A stretch of 64,000 nucleotides of DNA from Empedobacter tilapiae. GTDB taxonomy: Bacteria; Bacteroidota; Bacteroidia; Flavobacteriales; Weeksellaceae. Below, piece after piece: positions 45,817 to 54,002 of this stretch (positions are counted from its first letter, which is position 1; the number at the start of each line of letters is the position of its first letter). A program made the position numbers and the translations under genes. The stretch lies in assembly GCF_004785645.1 (NCBI RefSeq), contig NZ_SRPE01000006.1, positions 1-64,000 of the forward strand, in the 5' to 3' direction. The notes beneath the pieces were generated by a model. It was given only the letters and a program-made list of their open reading frames with translations. It did not search any database and had not been told where the DNA came from.

Positions 45817-47647
45817 TATTCCTATTGTTAATTTCTTTTGCAACCATTTTCATTTGCTTTTCAAATTCTTGCTTAGATGCTTCAAAATATTGATCAGAAT
45901 TTTCAGCGTGTTTTGCAATTTTACGCAATGATTTTCTATCACTCTTTATAAAAATTTCACCAATTTTGGATGCTTCTTCATGAGAAAAACCGTACTTCAT
46001 TAATATTTGTCTCCCAACATAAACAGATGAGAAGAAGTTTTCACGATAAACTTCATCCAAGCCATCTTTTAAATAGTTGTATGCATAGCTACGGTTTTTT
46101 GCTCGAACAATAATTTCAAGATTCGGAAAATTTTTACGAACAATATAAACCAACTTTTGATTTATTTCTGGTGGATCTAAAGCAGCAACAAAATATTTTG
46201 CATGTTCTGCTCCAGCAGATTTTAACAAGTTAACATTTGTGGCATCTCCATAAAAAACATTAAAACCTTGCTTGCGCATTTTCTCTACACGCTCGCTATC
46301 ATTATCTAAAACAATCGATTTTATTCCAGTACTTTTTAATACTCGACTAATTGTATTTCCAAAATCACCAAAACCAGCAATAATAATTTGTCCATCAGCT
46401 GAATTTGGATTTATTTTATCATTTTCAATGATTGTTTTTACTTTTGTTTTAACTCCAAAATATTTTAGAATTAATTTTTCATTTAATACTAAAAGTAATG
46501 GAGTAATCACCATTGTAATCGCTGTTGTAGCTAACATCAAATCGTACCATTCTTTGTTTAAAATATCTAAATTTCGAGTTAATGACAAAATAACAAAAGC
46601 AAATTCTCCGACTTGTGATAAAAGTAAAATGAATAACCATTTCTGATCAAAATCGAATTTATGCTTGATTCCAATAAGCCACAAAACCAGTGACTTTATC
46701 AACATTATTCCAAATGTTAATCCAAGAATCATAAATGGTTTATCTGCAATTAATTTGAAGTTAATTGTCGATCCAACTGCAATAAAAAATATTCCTAATA
46801 GTAATGATTTGAATGGTTCAATATCACTTTCTAATTGATGTTTGTATTCGTTATTTGCTAGAACAACACCAGCAATGAAAGCTCCCAAGGCAGGAGAAAT
46901 TCCAACTTTTTGCATTAAAACTGAAACTCCAATTACTAAAAGTAGAGCAGAAGCAGTATAAATTTCTCGAACTTGTAATTGTCCAACATATTTAAAGTAA
47001 GGTGTAATTATATATTTTCCAATTACATAAATAAATGTAATTGCACCAACTATTACCAAAGTTTTCATGAATGCTGGCCCGCCAACAAGCAAGCTTTTAG
47101 AATCATCTCCGATTGATTGAATCAATGAATCTCCAACTAAAAGAGGAATAATTGCTAAGATCGGAATTACCATAATATCTTGAAACAAGAGAACCGAAAA
47201 TGTTGACTTTCCAATACTTGTTTTGGTTAACCCTTTCTCGCTAAGTGTTTGCATAATAATAGCTGTTGAAGACATGGTTATTACAAAACCTATAGAAACA
47301 GCCAAAGAAAAATTCATTTTCAAAGCAAACATTCCGACTAAAGTAGCAATAATTATAGTTCCTAAAACTTGCATACCACCAAGGTTGATGATTTTATTTT
47401 TCATCTTCCAGAATTCTTTTGGATCAAGTTCTAATCCAACTAAAAATAACATCATGACAACACCAAATTCAGTAGCGTGCATAATGTCTGTTCCATCATT
47501 TCCAACAAATTTGAAAACGTATGGACCAATTAAAACTCCGGCAATTAAATATCCCAAAACTGATCCCATTCCTAATTTTTTAGAAATTGGAACGCAGATT
47601 ACAGCGGAAAATAGAAAAATAAATGCTTGGCCTAAAAAGTCGTTCAT
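45797..47647 (-). CDS. CPA2-family cation/proton antiporter with TrkA-N domain
   Basis: This 616-residue protein combines a membrane transport domain of about 12 helices (about 1-390; GSVLGYLIAGVLIGPYV, EFGVVMMLFLVGLELDP, SSTAIIMQTLSEKGL, PALGAFIAGVVLA) with a cytoplasmic nucleotide-binding RCK/TrkA-N domain (about 415-535; IIIAGFGDFGNTISRVL). This is the KefB/KefC type, which exchanges potassium or sodium for protons. A charged tail follows. Glutathione gating, as in KefC, is not implied. The stop lies inside the following glycosyltransferase gene. Confidence 0.9.
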   Translation of the reverse strand: MNDFLGQAFIFLFSAVICVPISKKLGMGSVLGYLIAGVLIGPYVFKFVGNDGTDIMHATEFGVVMMLFLVGLELDPKEFWKMKNKIINLGGMQVLGTIIIATLVGMFALKMNFSLAVSIGFVITMSSTAIIMQTLSEKGLTKTSIGKSTFSVLLFQDIMVIPILAIIPLLVGDSLIQSIGDDSKSLLVGGPAFMKTLVIVGAITFIYVIGKYIITPYFKYVGQLQVREIYTASALLLVIGVSVLMQKVGISPALGAFIAGVVLANNEYKHQLESDIEPFKSLLLGIFFIAVGSTINFKLIADKPFMILGLTFGIMLIKSLVLWLIGIKHKFDFDQKWLFILLLSQVGEFAFVILSLTRNLDILNKEWYDLMLATTAITMVITPLLLVLNEKLILKYFGVKTKVKTIIENDKINPNSADGQIIIAGFGDFGNTISRVLKSTGIKSIVLDNDSERVEKMRKQGFNVFYGDATNVNLLKSAGAEHAKYFVAALDPPEINQKLVYIVRKNFPNLEIIVRAKNRSYAYNYLKDGLDEVYRENFFSSVYVGRQILMKYGFSHEEASKIGEIFIKSDRKSLRKIAKHAENSDQYFEASKQEFEKQMKMVAKEINNRNNGEKES

Positions 47648-47676
47648 TATGAGATAAGGTTGATTAGATGATGCGC

Positions 47677-48105
47677 CTAACTATTATTTTGTTTTGATTG
47701 AAATGCAATTGCATAAAATTTGAATTGTTTTATCATCGCCAATAATCCATTTGCACGGGTTGGTGATAAAAATTCTGATAAACCAATTTCGTTGATAAAA
47801 TCTGTATCCGATTCTAAAATATCTTTTGGCGTTTGATGATTGTACATTCTCACCAATAATGCCGCAATACCTTTTGGTAAAATAGCATTAGAATCAGCCT
47901 TAAATTCGATTGTATCACCATCCAATTCTGCATCTAACCAAACAGAAGATTGACAACCTTTGATGATTTTATCATCTGTTTTTGCTTCTTCAGGCAAAGT
48001 ATTTAAACTTTTTCCTAACTCGATTAAATATTCGTAGCGTTGTTCCCAATCTTCAAAAAATGAGAATTCGTCTACTATTTCGTTTTGAATTTCTTTAATT
48101 TTCAT
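47677..48105 (-). CDS. sufE: SufE-family sulfur acceptor
   Basis: SufE accepts sulfur from the cysteine desulfurase SufS and passes it to the SUF iron-sulfur cluster scaffold. The 142-residue protein has the acceptor Cys51 in IIKGCQSSVWL and the family pattern FFEDWEQRYEYLIELGK at the start and LSPTRANGLLAM near the end. No other suf gene is in the window. A -7 box ends only 5 bases before the ATG, so the mRNA may be nearly leaderless. Confidence 0.92.
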   Translation of the reverse strand: MKIKEIQNEIVDEFSFFEDWEQRYEYLIELGKSLNTLPEEAKTDDKIIKGCQSSVWLDAELDGDTIEFKADSNAILPKGIAALLVRMYNHQTPKDILESDTDFINEIGLSEFLSPTRANGLLAMIKQFKFYAIAFQSKQNNS

Positions 48106-48109
48106 ACTA

Positions 48110-48117
48110 CAAAGTTA
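48110..48117 (-). promoter_or_regulatory. Promoter -7 box of sufE, very close to the start codon
   Basis: TAACTTTG on the reverse strand fits TAnnTTTG, with CAAA (reverse TTTG, 48141-48144) 23 bases upstream. Transcription would begin at or within a few bases of the sufE ATG. Confidence 0.5.
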
Positions 48118-48180
48118 GAAAGTTTTTGATAGTTTTTCCTCAAAAAAAGACGTTAAATAGCTTGATTCTTTTAGATTTCT

Positions 48181-48188
48181 TATTTTTG
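48181..48188 (+). promoter_or_regulatory. Promoter -7 box of the lipid kinase gene
   Basis: TATTTTTG fits TAnnTTTG and lies 28 bases before the ATG at 48217. It argues against the in-frame TTG at 48193 as start. Confidence 0.55.
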
Positions 48189-48216
48189 TGTTTTGATAAA
48201 TTTCAATTCCCAAAAA

Positions 48217-49089
48217 ATGAAGTACACTTTCATTGTTAATCCAAATTCTGGAAATGCAAAACACGATATTTCGCTCGACTTTTTACAATCAAAATTTGAT
48301 TCTTCAGACGAAATTGTTCTGAAAGAAACTGCTTATCAATTTCATGCAAAGAAATTGGTAAAAGAAGCGATTGCAGAAAATTCTGATGTCATAGTTGCGT
48401 GTGGAGGCGATGGAACAATCAATGAAGTGGCGAGTGCTTTGGTGAAAACAAAAATTCCGTTGGGAATAATTCCTGCCGGATCTGGAAATGGTTTGGCAAC
48501 AAATCTTAATATTCCGAAAGATCCTAACAAAGCAATTGAAATTATCAAATCAAATGTTGTTCATACGATTGATGTTGGTAGAGTAGAGGACAAGTATTTT
48601 TTTAGCAATTTAGGTTTTGGGATTGATGCAGAAGTTATCAAAACGTATGAAGAGAATCAAAAGCGTACGATTACTGGATATGTTGATGCATCTGTGAAAA
48701 CATTGTTGAATTACAAATCTAAATTGTTTCGTCTTTATATAGATGATGTAATTATCGAGAAGAGTTTTTATTATTTATTCTGTTCTAATTCTAACATTGC
48801 AGGTTATGGGATCTCTTTTACGCCCAAAGCTGATTTGTCTGATGGTGAATTGGATTTATTGATGATAGAAGATTTAGATGTTTTCGAGCAATTTTATTTT
48901 TCGGTTTTAGTTTTAGCGAAAAAGATTGATTTTTTGAATAAAGCAAAGTATCGAAAAGTTAAGAAATTCAAAATTGAAAGTTTAGATCATAATCCGATTA
49001 CGTATCAACTTGATGGAGAGATTCATAAAACTGATTCACTTCAAGTAAAAGTTAAAGTCTTACCAAATGCGTTGAAAATCATTTTTTAA
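48217..49089 (+). CDS. Diacylglycerol/lipid kinase family protein
   Basis: This kinase of the DagK/YegS family phosphorylates a lipid such as diacylglycerol with ATP at the inner membrane. The glycine-rich nucleotide site VACGGDGTINEVASAL and the following IPAGSGNGLATNL are clear, and the start KYTFIVNPNSGNAK is typical. The frame opens at a TTG 8 codons earlier, but the ATG at 48217 directly starts the conserved region and gives 290 residues. It is divergent from sufE. Confidence 0.9.
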   Translation: MKYTFIVNPNSGNAKHDISLDFLQSKFDSSDEIVLKETAYQFHAKKLVKEAIAENSDVIVACGGDGTINEVASALVKTKIPLGIIPAGSGNGLATNLNIPKDPNKAIEIIKSNVVHTIDVGRVEDKYFFSNLGFGIDAEVIKTYEENQKRTITGYVDASVKTLLNYKSKLFRLYIDDVIIEKSFYYLFCSNSNIAGYGISFTPKADLSDGELDLLMIEDLDVFEQFYFSVLVLAKKIDFLNKAKYRKVKKFKIESLDHNPITYQLDGEIHKTDSLQVKVKVLPNALKIIF

Positions 49090-49146
49090 CCTTAATTATC
49101 TATTTAATTAACAATATAAATTATACATTTTCAATCAATTAAAATG

Positions 49147-49165
49147 TTATTAACTGAGTTATAAA
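49147..49165 (+). promoter_or_regulatory. Near-palindromic motif shared with 35808-35826
   Basis: TTATTAACTGAGTTATAAA differs by one base from the 19-mer in the gap after pgk. It is an imperfect inverted repeat around AACT-G-AGTT. It lies 45 bases upstream of the next gene's -7 box, so it may be an operator. Confidence 0.35.
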
Positions 49166-49209
49166 CCATTTGTTTCTAACCAATTTTATAATAATACTTG
49201 CATTCGTTG

Positions 49210-49217
49210 TAACTTTG
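49210..49217 (+). promoter_or_regulatory. Promoter -7 box of the 2-hydroxyacid dehydrogenase gene
   Basis: TAACTTTG fits TAnnTTTG and lies 15 bases before the ATG at 49233. It lies inside the longer frame that begins at TTG 49170 and thus supports the later start. Confidence 0.6.
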
Positions 49218-49232
49218 ATTAAAATTTTTACA

Positions 49233-50186
49233 ATGAAAACTTCTTATAAAATTTTAGCAATCGATTCTAATCATGAATGTCTGAATAATGGACTTCGCGA
49301 AGCGGGTTTTATTGTTGATGAAGATTATACTTCACCTAAAGAAATTATCGAACAAAAGATTAATGAATACGATGGAATGATTGTAAGGAGTAGATTTCCA
49401 ATTGATAAAGATTTTTTGGCAAAAGCAACGAATTTAAAGTTTATTGGTAGAGTAGGGGCAGGCTTGGAGAATATTGATGAAGAGTTTGCAGCCGAGAATA
49501 ACATTGTTTTATTCAATTCTCCCGAAGGAAATCGCGATTCTGTTGCTGAACATGGGATTGGTATGTTGTTGATGTTGATGCATCATTTGCGCAGAGCTGA
49601 TAACGAAGTTCGAAACGGAATTTGGAAACGCGAAGAAAATCGTGGAGATGAATTGAGGGGAAAAACCGTTGGTATTATTGGTTATGGAAATATGGGAAAT
49701 GCGTTTGCAAAACGTTTGCAAGGTTTTGAAGTAAATGTGATTTGTTATGATATTTTGCCAAATAAAGGTAATGAATTTGCGAGGCAAGTTTCGTTAGAAG
49801 AGTTTTTTGAACAAGCAGATGTTGTAAGTTTACATACACCGCAAACGCCAGAAACGATGCAAATGATTAACGAAGAATTTATTTCTAAATTCAAAAAGTC
49901 ATTTTATTTTGTGAATACTGCTCGCGGAAAATCTGTTGTGACAAAAGATTTAGTTGAAGCAATGAAAGCTGGAAAAATTTTAGGAGCTGCTTTAGATGTT
50001 TTAGAATTTGAAAAATCGAGTTTCGAGAAATTAGTTGCATCTGAATTACCAGATGAATTTCAGTATTTAATCCAAGCGGATAATGTTGTTCTGGCTCCAC
50101 ATATTGCAGGTTGGACGCATCAAAGTAAAATAAAATTAGCAGAATTTATTCGTGATAAAATATTAGATTGGAAAAATAATCATTGA
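49233..50186 (+). CDS. D-isomer-specific 2-hydroxyacid dehydrogenase (SerA-like)
   Basis: This NAD-dependent dehydrogenase of about 317 residues lacks the regulatory ACT domain. It shows MIVRSRFPID and FIGRVGAGLENID at the substrate site, the Rossmann motif KTVGIIGYGNMGNAFAKRL, LHTPQTPETMQMI, NTARGKSVV and the catalytic histidine in LAPHIAGWTH. This type includes phosphoglycerate dehydrogenase, the first step of serine synthesis, and other 2-ketoacid reductases. Without serC or serB nearby the substrate is uncertain. The ATG at 49233 is preferred to the TTG at 49170, which would add a hydrophobic stretch across the promoter. Confidence 0.87.
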   Translation: MKTSYKILAIDSNHECLNNGLREAGFIVDEDYTSPKEIIEQKINEYDGMIVRSRFPIDKDFLAKATNLKFIGRVGAGLENIDEEFAAENNIVLFNSPEGNRDSVAEHGIGMLLMLMHHLRRADNEVRNGIWKREENRGDELRGKTVGIIGYGNMGNAFAKRLQGFEVNVICYDILPNKGNEFARQVSLEEFFEQADVVSLHTPQTPETMQMINEEFISKFKKSFYFVNTARGKSVVTKDLVEAMKAGKILGAALDVLEFEKSSFEKLVASELPDEFQYLIQADNVVLAPHIAGWTHQSKIKLAEFIRDKILDWKNNH

Positions 50187-50191
50187 TAATT

Positions 50192-50214
50192 AAAGCTTAG
50201 AATTTCTAAGCTTT
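50192..50214. terminator. Bidirectional terminator
   Basis: A 9-bp stem (AAAGCTTAG / CTAAGCTTT) with a 5-base loop is followed by seven T on the plus strand. It separates the converging dehydrogenase and methyltransferase genes. Confidence 0.85.
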
Positions 50215-50918
50215 TTTTGTTCCATAAATTCCGGATGCGCATCCAAAAAAGTATTCTTTGTATTGAACATTTAAATTATTTTTTTTAAAAATAGTTTCTA
50301 CTTTTTTACATGATTCAAATTTTTTGGTGTATAACCATAACATTTTATAATCATCAGAATTTCCTAAAAATAGTTTGCCAAGAATAGGAATTATTTTCCC
50401 TAAGTAAAAAGAATATAAGAAATAGAGTATACTATTTTGAGGCTTTGAGATTTCTATAAATGTAAATTGTCCATCTTTTTTTAACAATCGATATACTTGT
50501 TTAGCTAATAAATCAATTTGATATTCATTAAATGTTTTCAAACCAAAAGCACAAGTTATAATATCAAATTCTTCTGATTTTAATTCATTTTCTAAAACAT
50601 CATCTTGAAAGATTTCTATCTTATTTTGAAAAATTATTTCACCTTTTTTTCTCGATTTCTCAACCATTTCTTCCGAAAAATCTAAAGCATAAAATTCTGC
50701 ATTTGAAATCTATTTTTTAGATATGACCAATTTTCGCCTAATCCAGATAGTAAATCAAGTACTTTTATTTTCGATCTTTTTCTATTTAATGTTTTGATAA
50801 ATTGTTTTCTCCAAATAATTGAAAAACCAAAAGAAGTTATATAGTTCATTCTTTCATATGAACTTGACATTTTATTGAATAGTTTTTTTACAAAGTTTGG
50901 ATCATAGATATCATTCAT
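50206..50918 (-). pseudogene. Class I SAM-dependent methyltransferase, frameshifted
   Basis: Two leftward ORFs (50682-50918 and 50206-50667) are pieces of one UbiE-like methyltransferase of about 235 residues. The first has DIYDPNFVKKLFNKMSSSYE and the SAM-binding motif KVLDLLSGLGENW, then ends at a stop. In another frame, starting inside the first piece's last codons, the sequence resumes as SNAEFYALDFSEEMVEKS and runs into FDIITCAFGLKTF and LLKKDGQFTFIEISKP. The sense frame would be restored by one extra C in TTTCAAAT (Phe-Pro-Asn-Ala). This is either a recent single-base deletion or a sequencing error. Its substrate is unknown. Confidence 0.82.
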
Positions 50919-50935
50919 ATCGATTAGTTTTAACT

Positions 50936-50966
50936 AAAAAGGTTCCGAAATTTCGGAACCTTTTTT
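50936..50966 (-). terminator. Terminator of the 39-residue membrane peptide gene
   Basis: A perfect palindromic stem (GGTTCCG...CGGAACC) with A-rich and T-rich arms starts at the stop codon of the ORF at 50966-51085. Five T follow on the reverse strand. Confidence 0.85.
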
Positions 50967-51085
50967 CATTTTGTAAGTTTTTTGTAAACTTTATACAAAA
51001 TAACTGCTACTATAATTACAAGGACGATTTGGAGTAGAATCCAAAGTATCACATTAAATGTTGATTCGCCTGAAATAAATAGCAT
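50966..51085 (-). CDS. Small single-pass membrane protein (39 residues)
   Basis: This ORF of 40 codons encodes a short N-terminal segment (LFISGESTFN), one long hydrophobic helix (about 11-31, VILWILLQIVLVIIVAVILY) and a basic tail (KVYKKLTK). Positive charges after the helix predict an outside-in orientation with a cytoplasmic C-terminus. A strong terminator begins right at its stop codon and no other gene could use it, which supports a real transcript. The function is unknown. A weak -7-like sequence lies upstream. Confidence 0.6.
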   Translation of the reverse strand: MLFISGESTFNVILWILLQIVLVIIVAVILYKVYKKLTK

Positions 51086-51177
51086 ATATGTCTCATGTGT
51101 TAACTGTATGCTAAAATATAAAATATTTTTAACATTTAATTAATAATTTAGAAAATATTTCTTTTAGCAACTTGGTG

Positions 51178-51217
51178 TGTATCTTGATAACTTATCACAT
51201 ATCAATGTATAGATACA
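51178..51217. promoter_or_regulatory. Nested inverted repeats upstream of the pirin gene
   Basis: TGTATCT (51178-51184) pairs with AGATACA (51211-51217), and TTGATA (51184-51189) pairs with TATCAA (51200-51205). They lie just upstream of the pirin -7 box and overlap its -33 region, suggesting an operator. Confidence 0.3.
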
Positions 51218-51227
51218 TTATCAACCA

Positions 51228-51235
51228 TAAATTTG
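51228..51235 (+). promoter_or_regulatory. Promoter -7 box of the pirin gene
   Basis: TAAATTTG fits TAnnTTTG and ends 17 bases before the ATG. Confidence 0.6.
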
Positions 51236-51252
51236 TATAAAAATTAATAACT

Positions 51253-51966
51253 ATGAATTATCAAATATTTAAATCAGAATCAAGAGGAGGTGCTAATCAT
51301 GGATGGTTAAACACACAGCATTCATATAGTTTTGCTAATTATTATGATCCATCTCGTATTCATTTTGGAGCTTTACGTGTAGTAAACGATGATATAATAA
51401 CTGGAGGAATGGGATTTGGAAAGCATCCTCATGATAATATGGAGATTATTACAATTCCCACTAAAGGAGGAATTTCTCACGAAGATTCAATGGGAACAGG
51501 TTCTGTAATTGAATCTGGAGATGTACAAGTAATGAGTGCTGGTACAGGTGTTTTCCATAGTGAAATGAATGCTTATGAGAACCAAGAAGGACATTTTTTT
51601 CAGATTTGGATTATTCCGAATAAAATGAATGTGGAGCCTCGTTATCAACAAATTTCTGTTCGTGAAGTTGCGAAAGAGAACGAATTGTACCAAGTTCTTT
51701 CTCCAAATGCAGACGATCAAGGAGTTTGGATACATCAAGATGCGTGGATTTTCTTAGGAAATTATACAGAAGATAAACAAGAGACATACAAAGTACAAAA
51801 AGAAGGAAATGGTGTTTTCTTTATGGTTGTGGAAGGAGAAGTTGAATTTGACGGAAACAAGTTAGGAAGAAGAGATGTTATTGAAATTAAGAATACAAAC
51901 GATTTTTCGTTCAATGTAACTAAAGATTCTCGATTGATGTTAATCGAAGTTCCTATGGATATTTAA
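51253..51966 (+). CDS. Pirin-family protein
   Basis: This 237-residue bicupin protein binds one metal in the N-terminal cupin. The metal ligands are visible in FGKHPHDNMEIIT (two His) and GTGVFHSEMNAYE (His and Glu). The family start SRGGANHGWLNTQHSYSFANYYDP and the FFQIWIIP strand are conserved. Bacterial pirins include quercetin dioxygenases and proteins of unknown role, so the activity is open. It is a single-gene transcript, with a possible operator upstream and a terminator after it. Confidence 0.9.
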   Translation: MNYQIFKSESRGGANHGWLNTQHSYSFANYYDPSRIHFGALRVVNDDIITGGMGFGKHPHDNMEIITIPTKGGISHEDSMGTGSVIESGDVQVMSAGTGVFHSEMNAYENQEGHFFQIWIIPNKMNVEPRYQQISVREVAKENELYQVLSPNADDQGVWIHQDAWIFLGNYTEDKQETYKVQKEGNGVFFMVVEGEVEFDGNKLGRRDVIEIKNTNDFSFNVTKDSRLMLIEVPMDI

Positions 51967-52000
51967 AATTTTTTTCAAGTTTTAGTTGTTTTATATATAG

Positions 52001-52031
52001 AGTAGATTTCAGAAATGGGATCTACTTTTTG
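52001..52031 (+). terminator. Terminator of the pirin gene
   Basis: A 10-bp stem (AGTAGATTTC with GGGATCTACT, two G-U pairs) and a 6-base loop precede TTTTTGTG. Confidence 0.7.
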
Positions 52032-52116
52032 TGTAAAAAAATATTCTTTCAATACAAGTATTTAGTATATTTACTGCTTATAAAACTTTAACTTAAAACG
52101 TATTAATCTATACTAT

Positions 52117-53208
52117 ATGAAACGTTTATTCATCATCGCTTCTTTTGCTTTAATGATTATCAGTTGTAAAAATGATAACATTGAGATTGATTCTACTTCT
52201 GCACAAACTTTTAGTGAAACAGTAGATAAAATTTCAAAGGCTTTGCCTGTTATGCAGCAAGATAAATTTAAAGAAGCTTTGCAAATTATTTTCGAATATA
52301 ATACAAGTCAAACAATGGACAATGAAGCTCGTTGGGGAATAGTTCGTACGTTGTTAGATGGAAAAACTGTTGATGAAGTTTTTGATATTGCTGAAAAAGT
52401 AGCATTGCAGAATAAATTTACTTGGAATAGAAACCAAGTTCCTTTGGCTAATGGAATTCCAAAACCAGGAGCTACTGAAACTATAGAAATACCTGCTGAA
52501 CCAACTACTAATGTGCAACGTTTTGATTTTAGTTTAAAGCAAGATGATACAGGAATAGCAATTTCTCCATTTTTCTACAATGGACAAGGGGAGGAAATTC
52601 AATTAAATCAGGCTGTAACTGCAACGATAGAAGTTTTTAATTCTGGGAATATAGTTTACACATTTCGTTCTACTATTGATCCTAATTCGATGGATGATTT
52701 GTACAGAAAAAATTCTATTAACATAAAATACTCTTCTTTAGATCCATCTAAATTAAAAAATGATCGTCTTGATATTTTGGTTAGAATTCCAAATTCTGAA
52801 CGTTATTTAACGAATCGTAAAGCAGTAAAAGTTCCGTTAAATTTAGTTGGAGCATCAGAAGAGATAGATTCGGTTTCGCTTGATAATACTCCTGCTCATG
52901 TAAGTAAAGAAGCTGGAATGGTAAAATCTCTTTCGAATCGTTTTATGACGAATTTATCGAAGAAAAATTATTCTGGGGCTTTTGCTTTGACTAGAAGTGG
53001 AGAGTGGAATACTTTTCAAAAGTTTTCTTCTGATGAAGGAATTAAAAATTTAGAACAAGCAACAATTAACGATGCAAAAGTGTTAGATGCAGATGAAAAA
53101 GTAGCTTTGGTAGAAGTACAAACGAATTTAAAAGATCAATCTTCTAAAACGTATCAAGTTACTTTAGAGAAGATTAATAATAAATGGTTTGTAGTTAATT
53201 TCAAATAA
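52117..53208 (+). CDS. Lipoprotein of unknown function
   Basis: This 363-residue protein has a lipoprotein signal (FIIASFALMIISC). The N-terminal third is helical (about 25-120, including MDNEARWGIVRTLLDGKTVDEVFDIAEKVAL). A beta-rich middle follows (about 145-250), and the C-terminus (about 270-363) forms a cystatin/NTF2-like fold pattern ending KINNKWFVVNFK. A conserved TVDEVFDIAEK helix suggests regulated assembly, but I do not recognise a family. It is monocistronic with a near-consensus -7 box TATATTTA (52066-52073). Confidence 0.65.
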   Translation: MKRLFIIASFALMIISCKNDNIEIDSTSAQTFSETVDKISKALPVMQQDKFKEALQIIFEYNTSQTMDNEARWGIVRTLLDGKTVDEVFDIAEKVALQNKFTWNRNQVPLANGIPKPGATETIEIPAEPTTNVQRFDFSLKQDDTGIAISPFFYNGQGEEIQLNQAVTATIEVFNSGNIVYTFRSTIDPNSMDDLYRKNSINIKYSSLDPSKLKNDRLDILVRIPNSERYLTNRKAVKVPLNLVGASEEIDSVSLDNTPAHVSKEAGMVKSLSNRFMTNLSKKNYSGAFALTRSGEWNTFQKFSSDEGIKNLEQATINDAKVLDADEKVALVEVQTNLKDQSSKTYQVTLEKINNKWFVVNFK

Positions 53209-53227
53209 GTTTCCATTTAATAGTTAA

Positions 53228-53254
53228 AAAAGCGTTCCTAATTGGAACGCTTTT
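53228..53254. terminator. Bidirectional terminator
   Basis: A perfect 11-bp stem (AAAAGCGTTCC / GGAACGCTTTT) with a 5-base loop lies between the converging genes ending at 53208 and 53276. Confidence 0.88.
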
Positions 53255-53275
53255 CTTGTTTTATATTGAAATGAA

Positions 53276-53977
53276 TTATTGTCCGTTTGCTTCTTTAGCA
53301 GCGTCCGCTTTCATTTTTTCGTTTGCAGTAATTGCAATTTCTACACGACGGTTTTGAGCACGTCCATCTGCTGTTGTATTGTCAGCGATTGGTTCTTCTA
53401 AACCTTTTCCTTTTGATGTTAAACGAGTAGAAGAAATACCTTTAGAAACTAAATAATCTTTTACAGATTGAGCACGTTTTTGAGATAATGGCAAGTTATA
53501 ACCTTGAGAACCTACATTGTCGGTATGTCCAACGATTAATAAATCTGTATCAGGGAATTCGTTAAATACTTCTACTAATTTATCTAAGTTAGTTTTTGCA
53601 ACAGATGTTAATGAAGCTTTATTATATTCGAAAGTAACTTTAGAGTTCTCATCTAAAATTAGGTTAATCCCTTCTTCCGTTCTTACAACTTCTGCTCCTG
53701 GTAAAACTTGCTCAATTTTTTGTGCTTGTTTATCCATATTATTACCAATAACACCACCAGCAGCACCACCTACAGCAGCACCAATTACAGCACCTAAAGC
53801 TGTGTTTCCTCCTTTACCGATATTATTTCCTAAGATTCCTCCAATAACACCACCAGCTACAGCACCAATACCGGCACCTTTTTGTGTGTTATTTGCATTT
53901 TGTACAGCTGTACAAGAAGACATAATAAATGATCCTCCTAATACGATTGCAGCTATTTTGGTATTTATTTTTTTCAT
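53276..53977 (-). CDS. OmpA-family lipoprotein with glycine zipper
   Basis: This 233-residue protein has a lipoprotein signal (FIMSSC), a glycine-zipper membrane-active segment (about 33-80, GIGAVAGGVIGGILGNNIG and GAVIGAAVGGAAGGVIGNN) and a C-terminal OmpA peptidoglycan-binding domain (about 110-215). The diaminopimelate-binding signature is clear in LLIVGHTDNVGSQGYN with SQKRAQSVKDYL and GKGLEEPIADN. It should anchor the outer membrane to peptidoglycan, like YiaD. It follows the lipocalin-type lipoprotein gene by 25 bases, and the two probably form an envelope operon. Confidence 0.9.
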   Translation of the reverse strand: MKKINTKIAAIVLGGSFIMSSCTAVQNANNTQKGAGIGAVAGGVIGGILGNNIGKGGNTALGAVIGAAVGGAAGGVIGNNMDKQAQKIEQVLPGAEVVRTEEGINLILDENSKVTFEYNKASLTSVAKTNLDKLVEVFNEFPDTDLLIVGHTDNVGSQGYNLPLSQKRAQSVKDYLVSKGISSTRLTSKGKGLEEPIADNTTADGRAQNRRVEIAITANEKMKADAAKEANGQ

Positions 53978-54002
53978 AATTTCTAAGTTTTTAAATTGTT
54001 GA

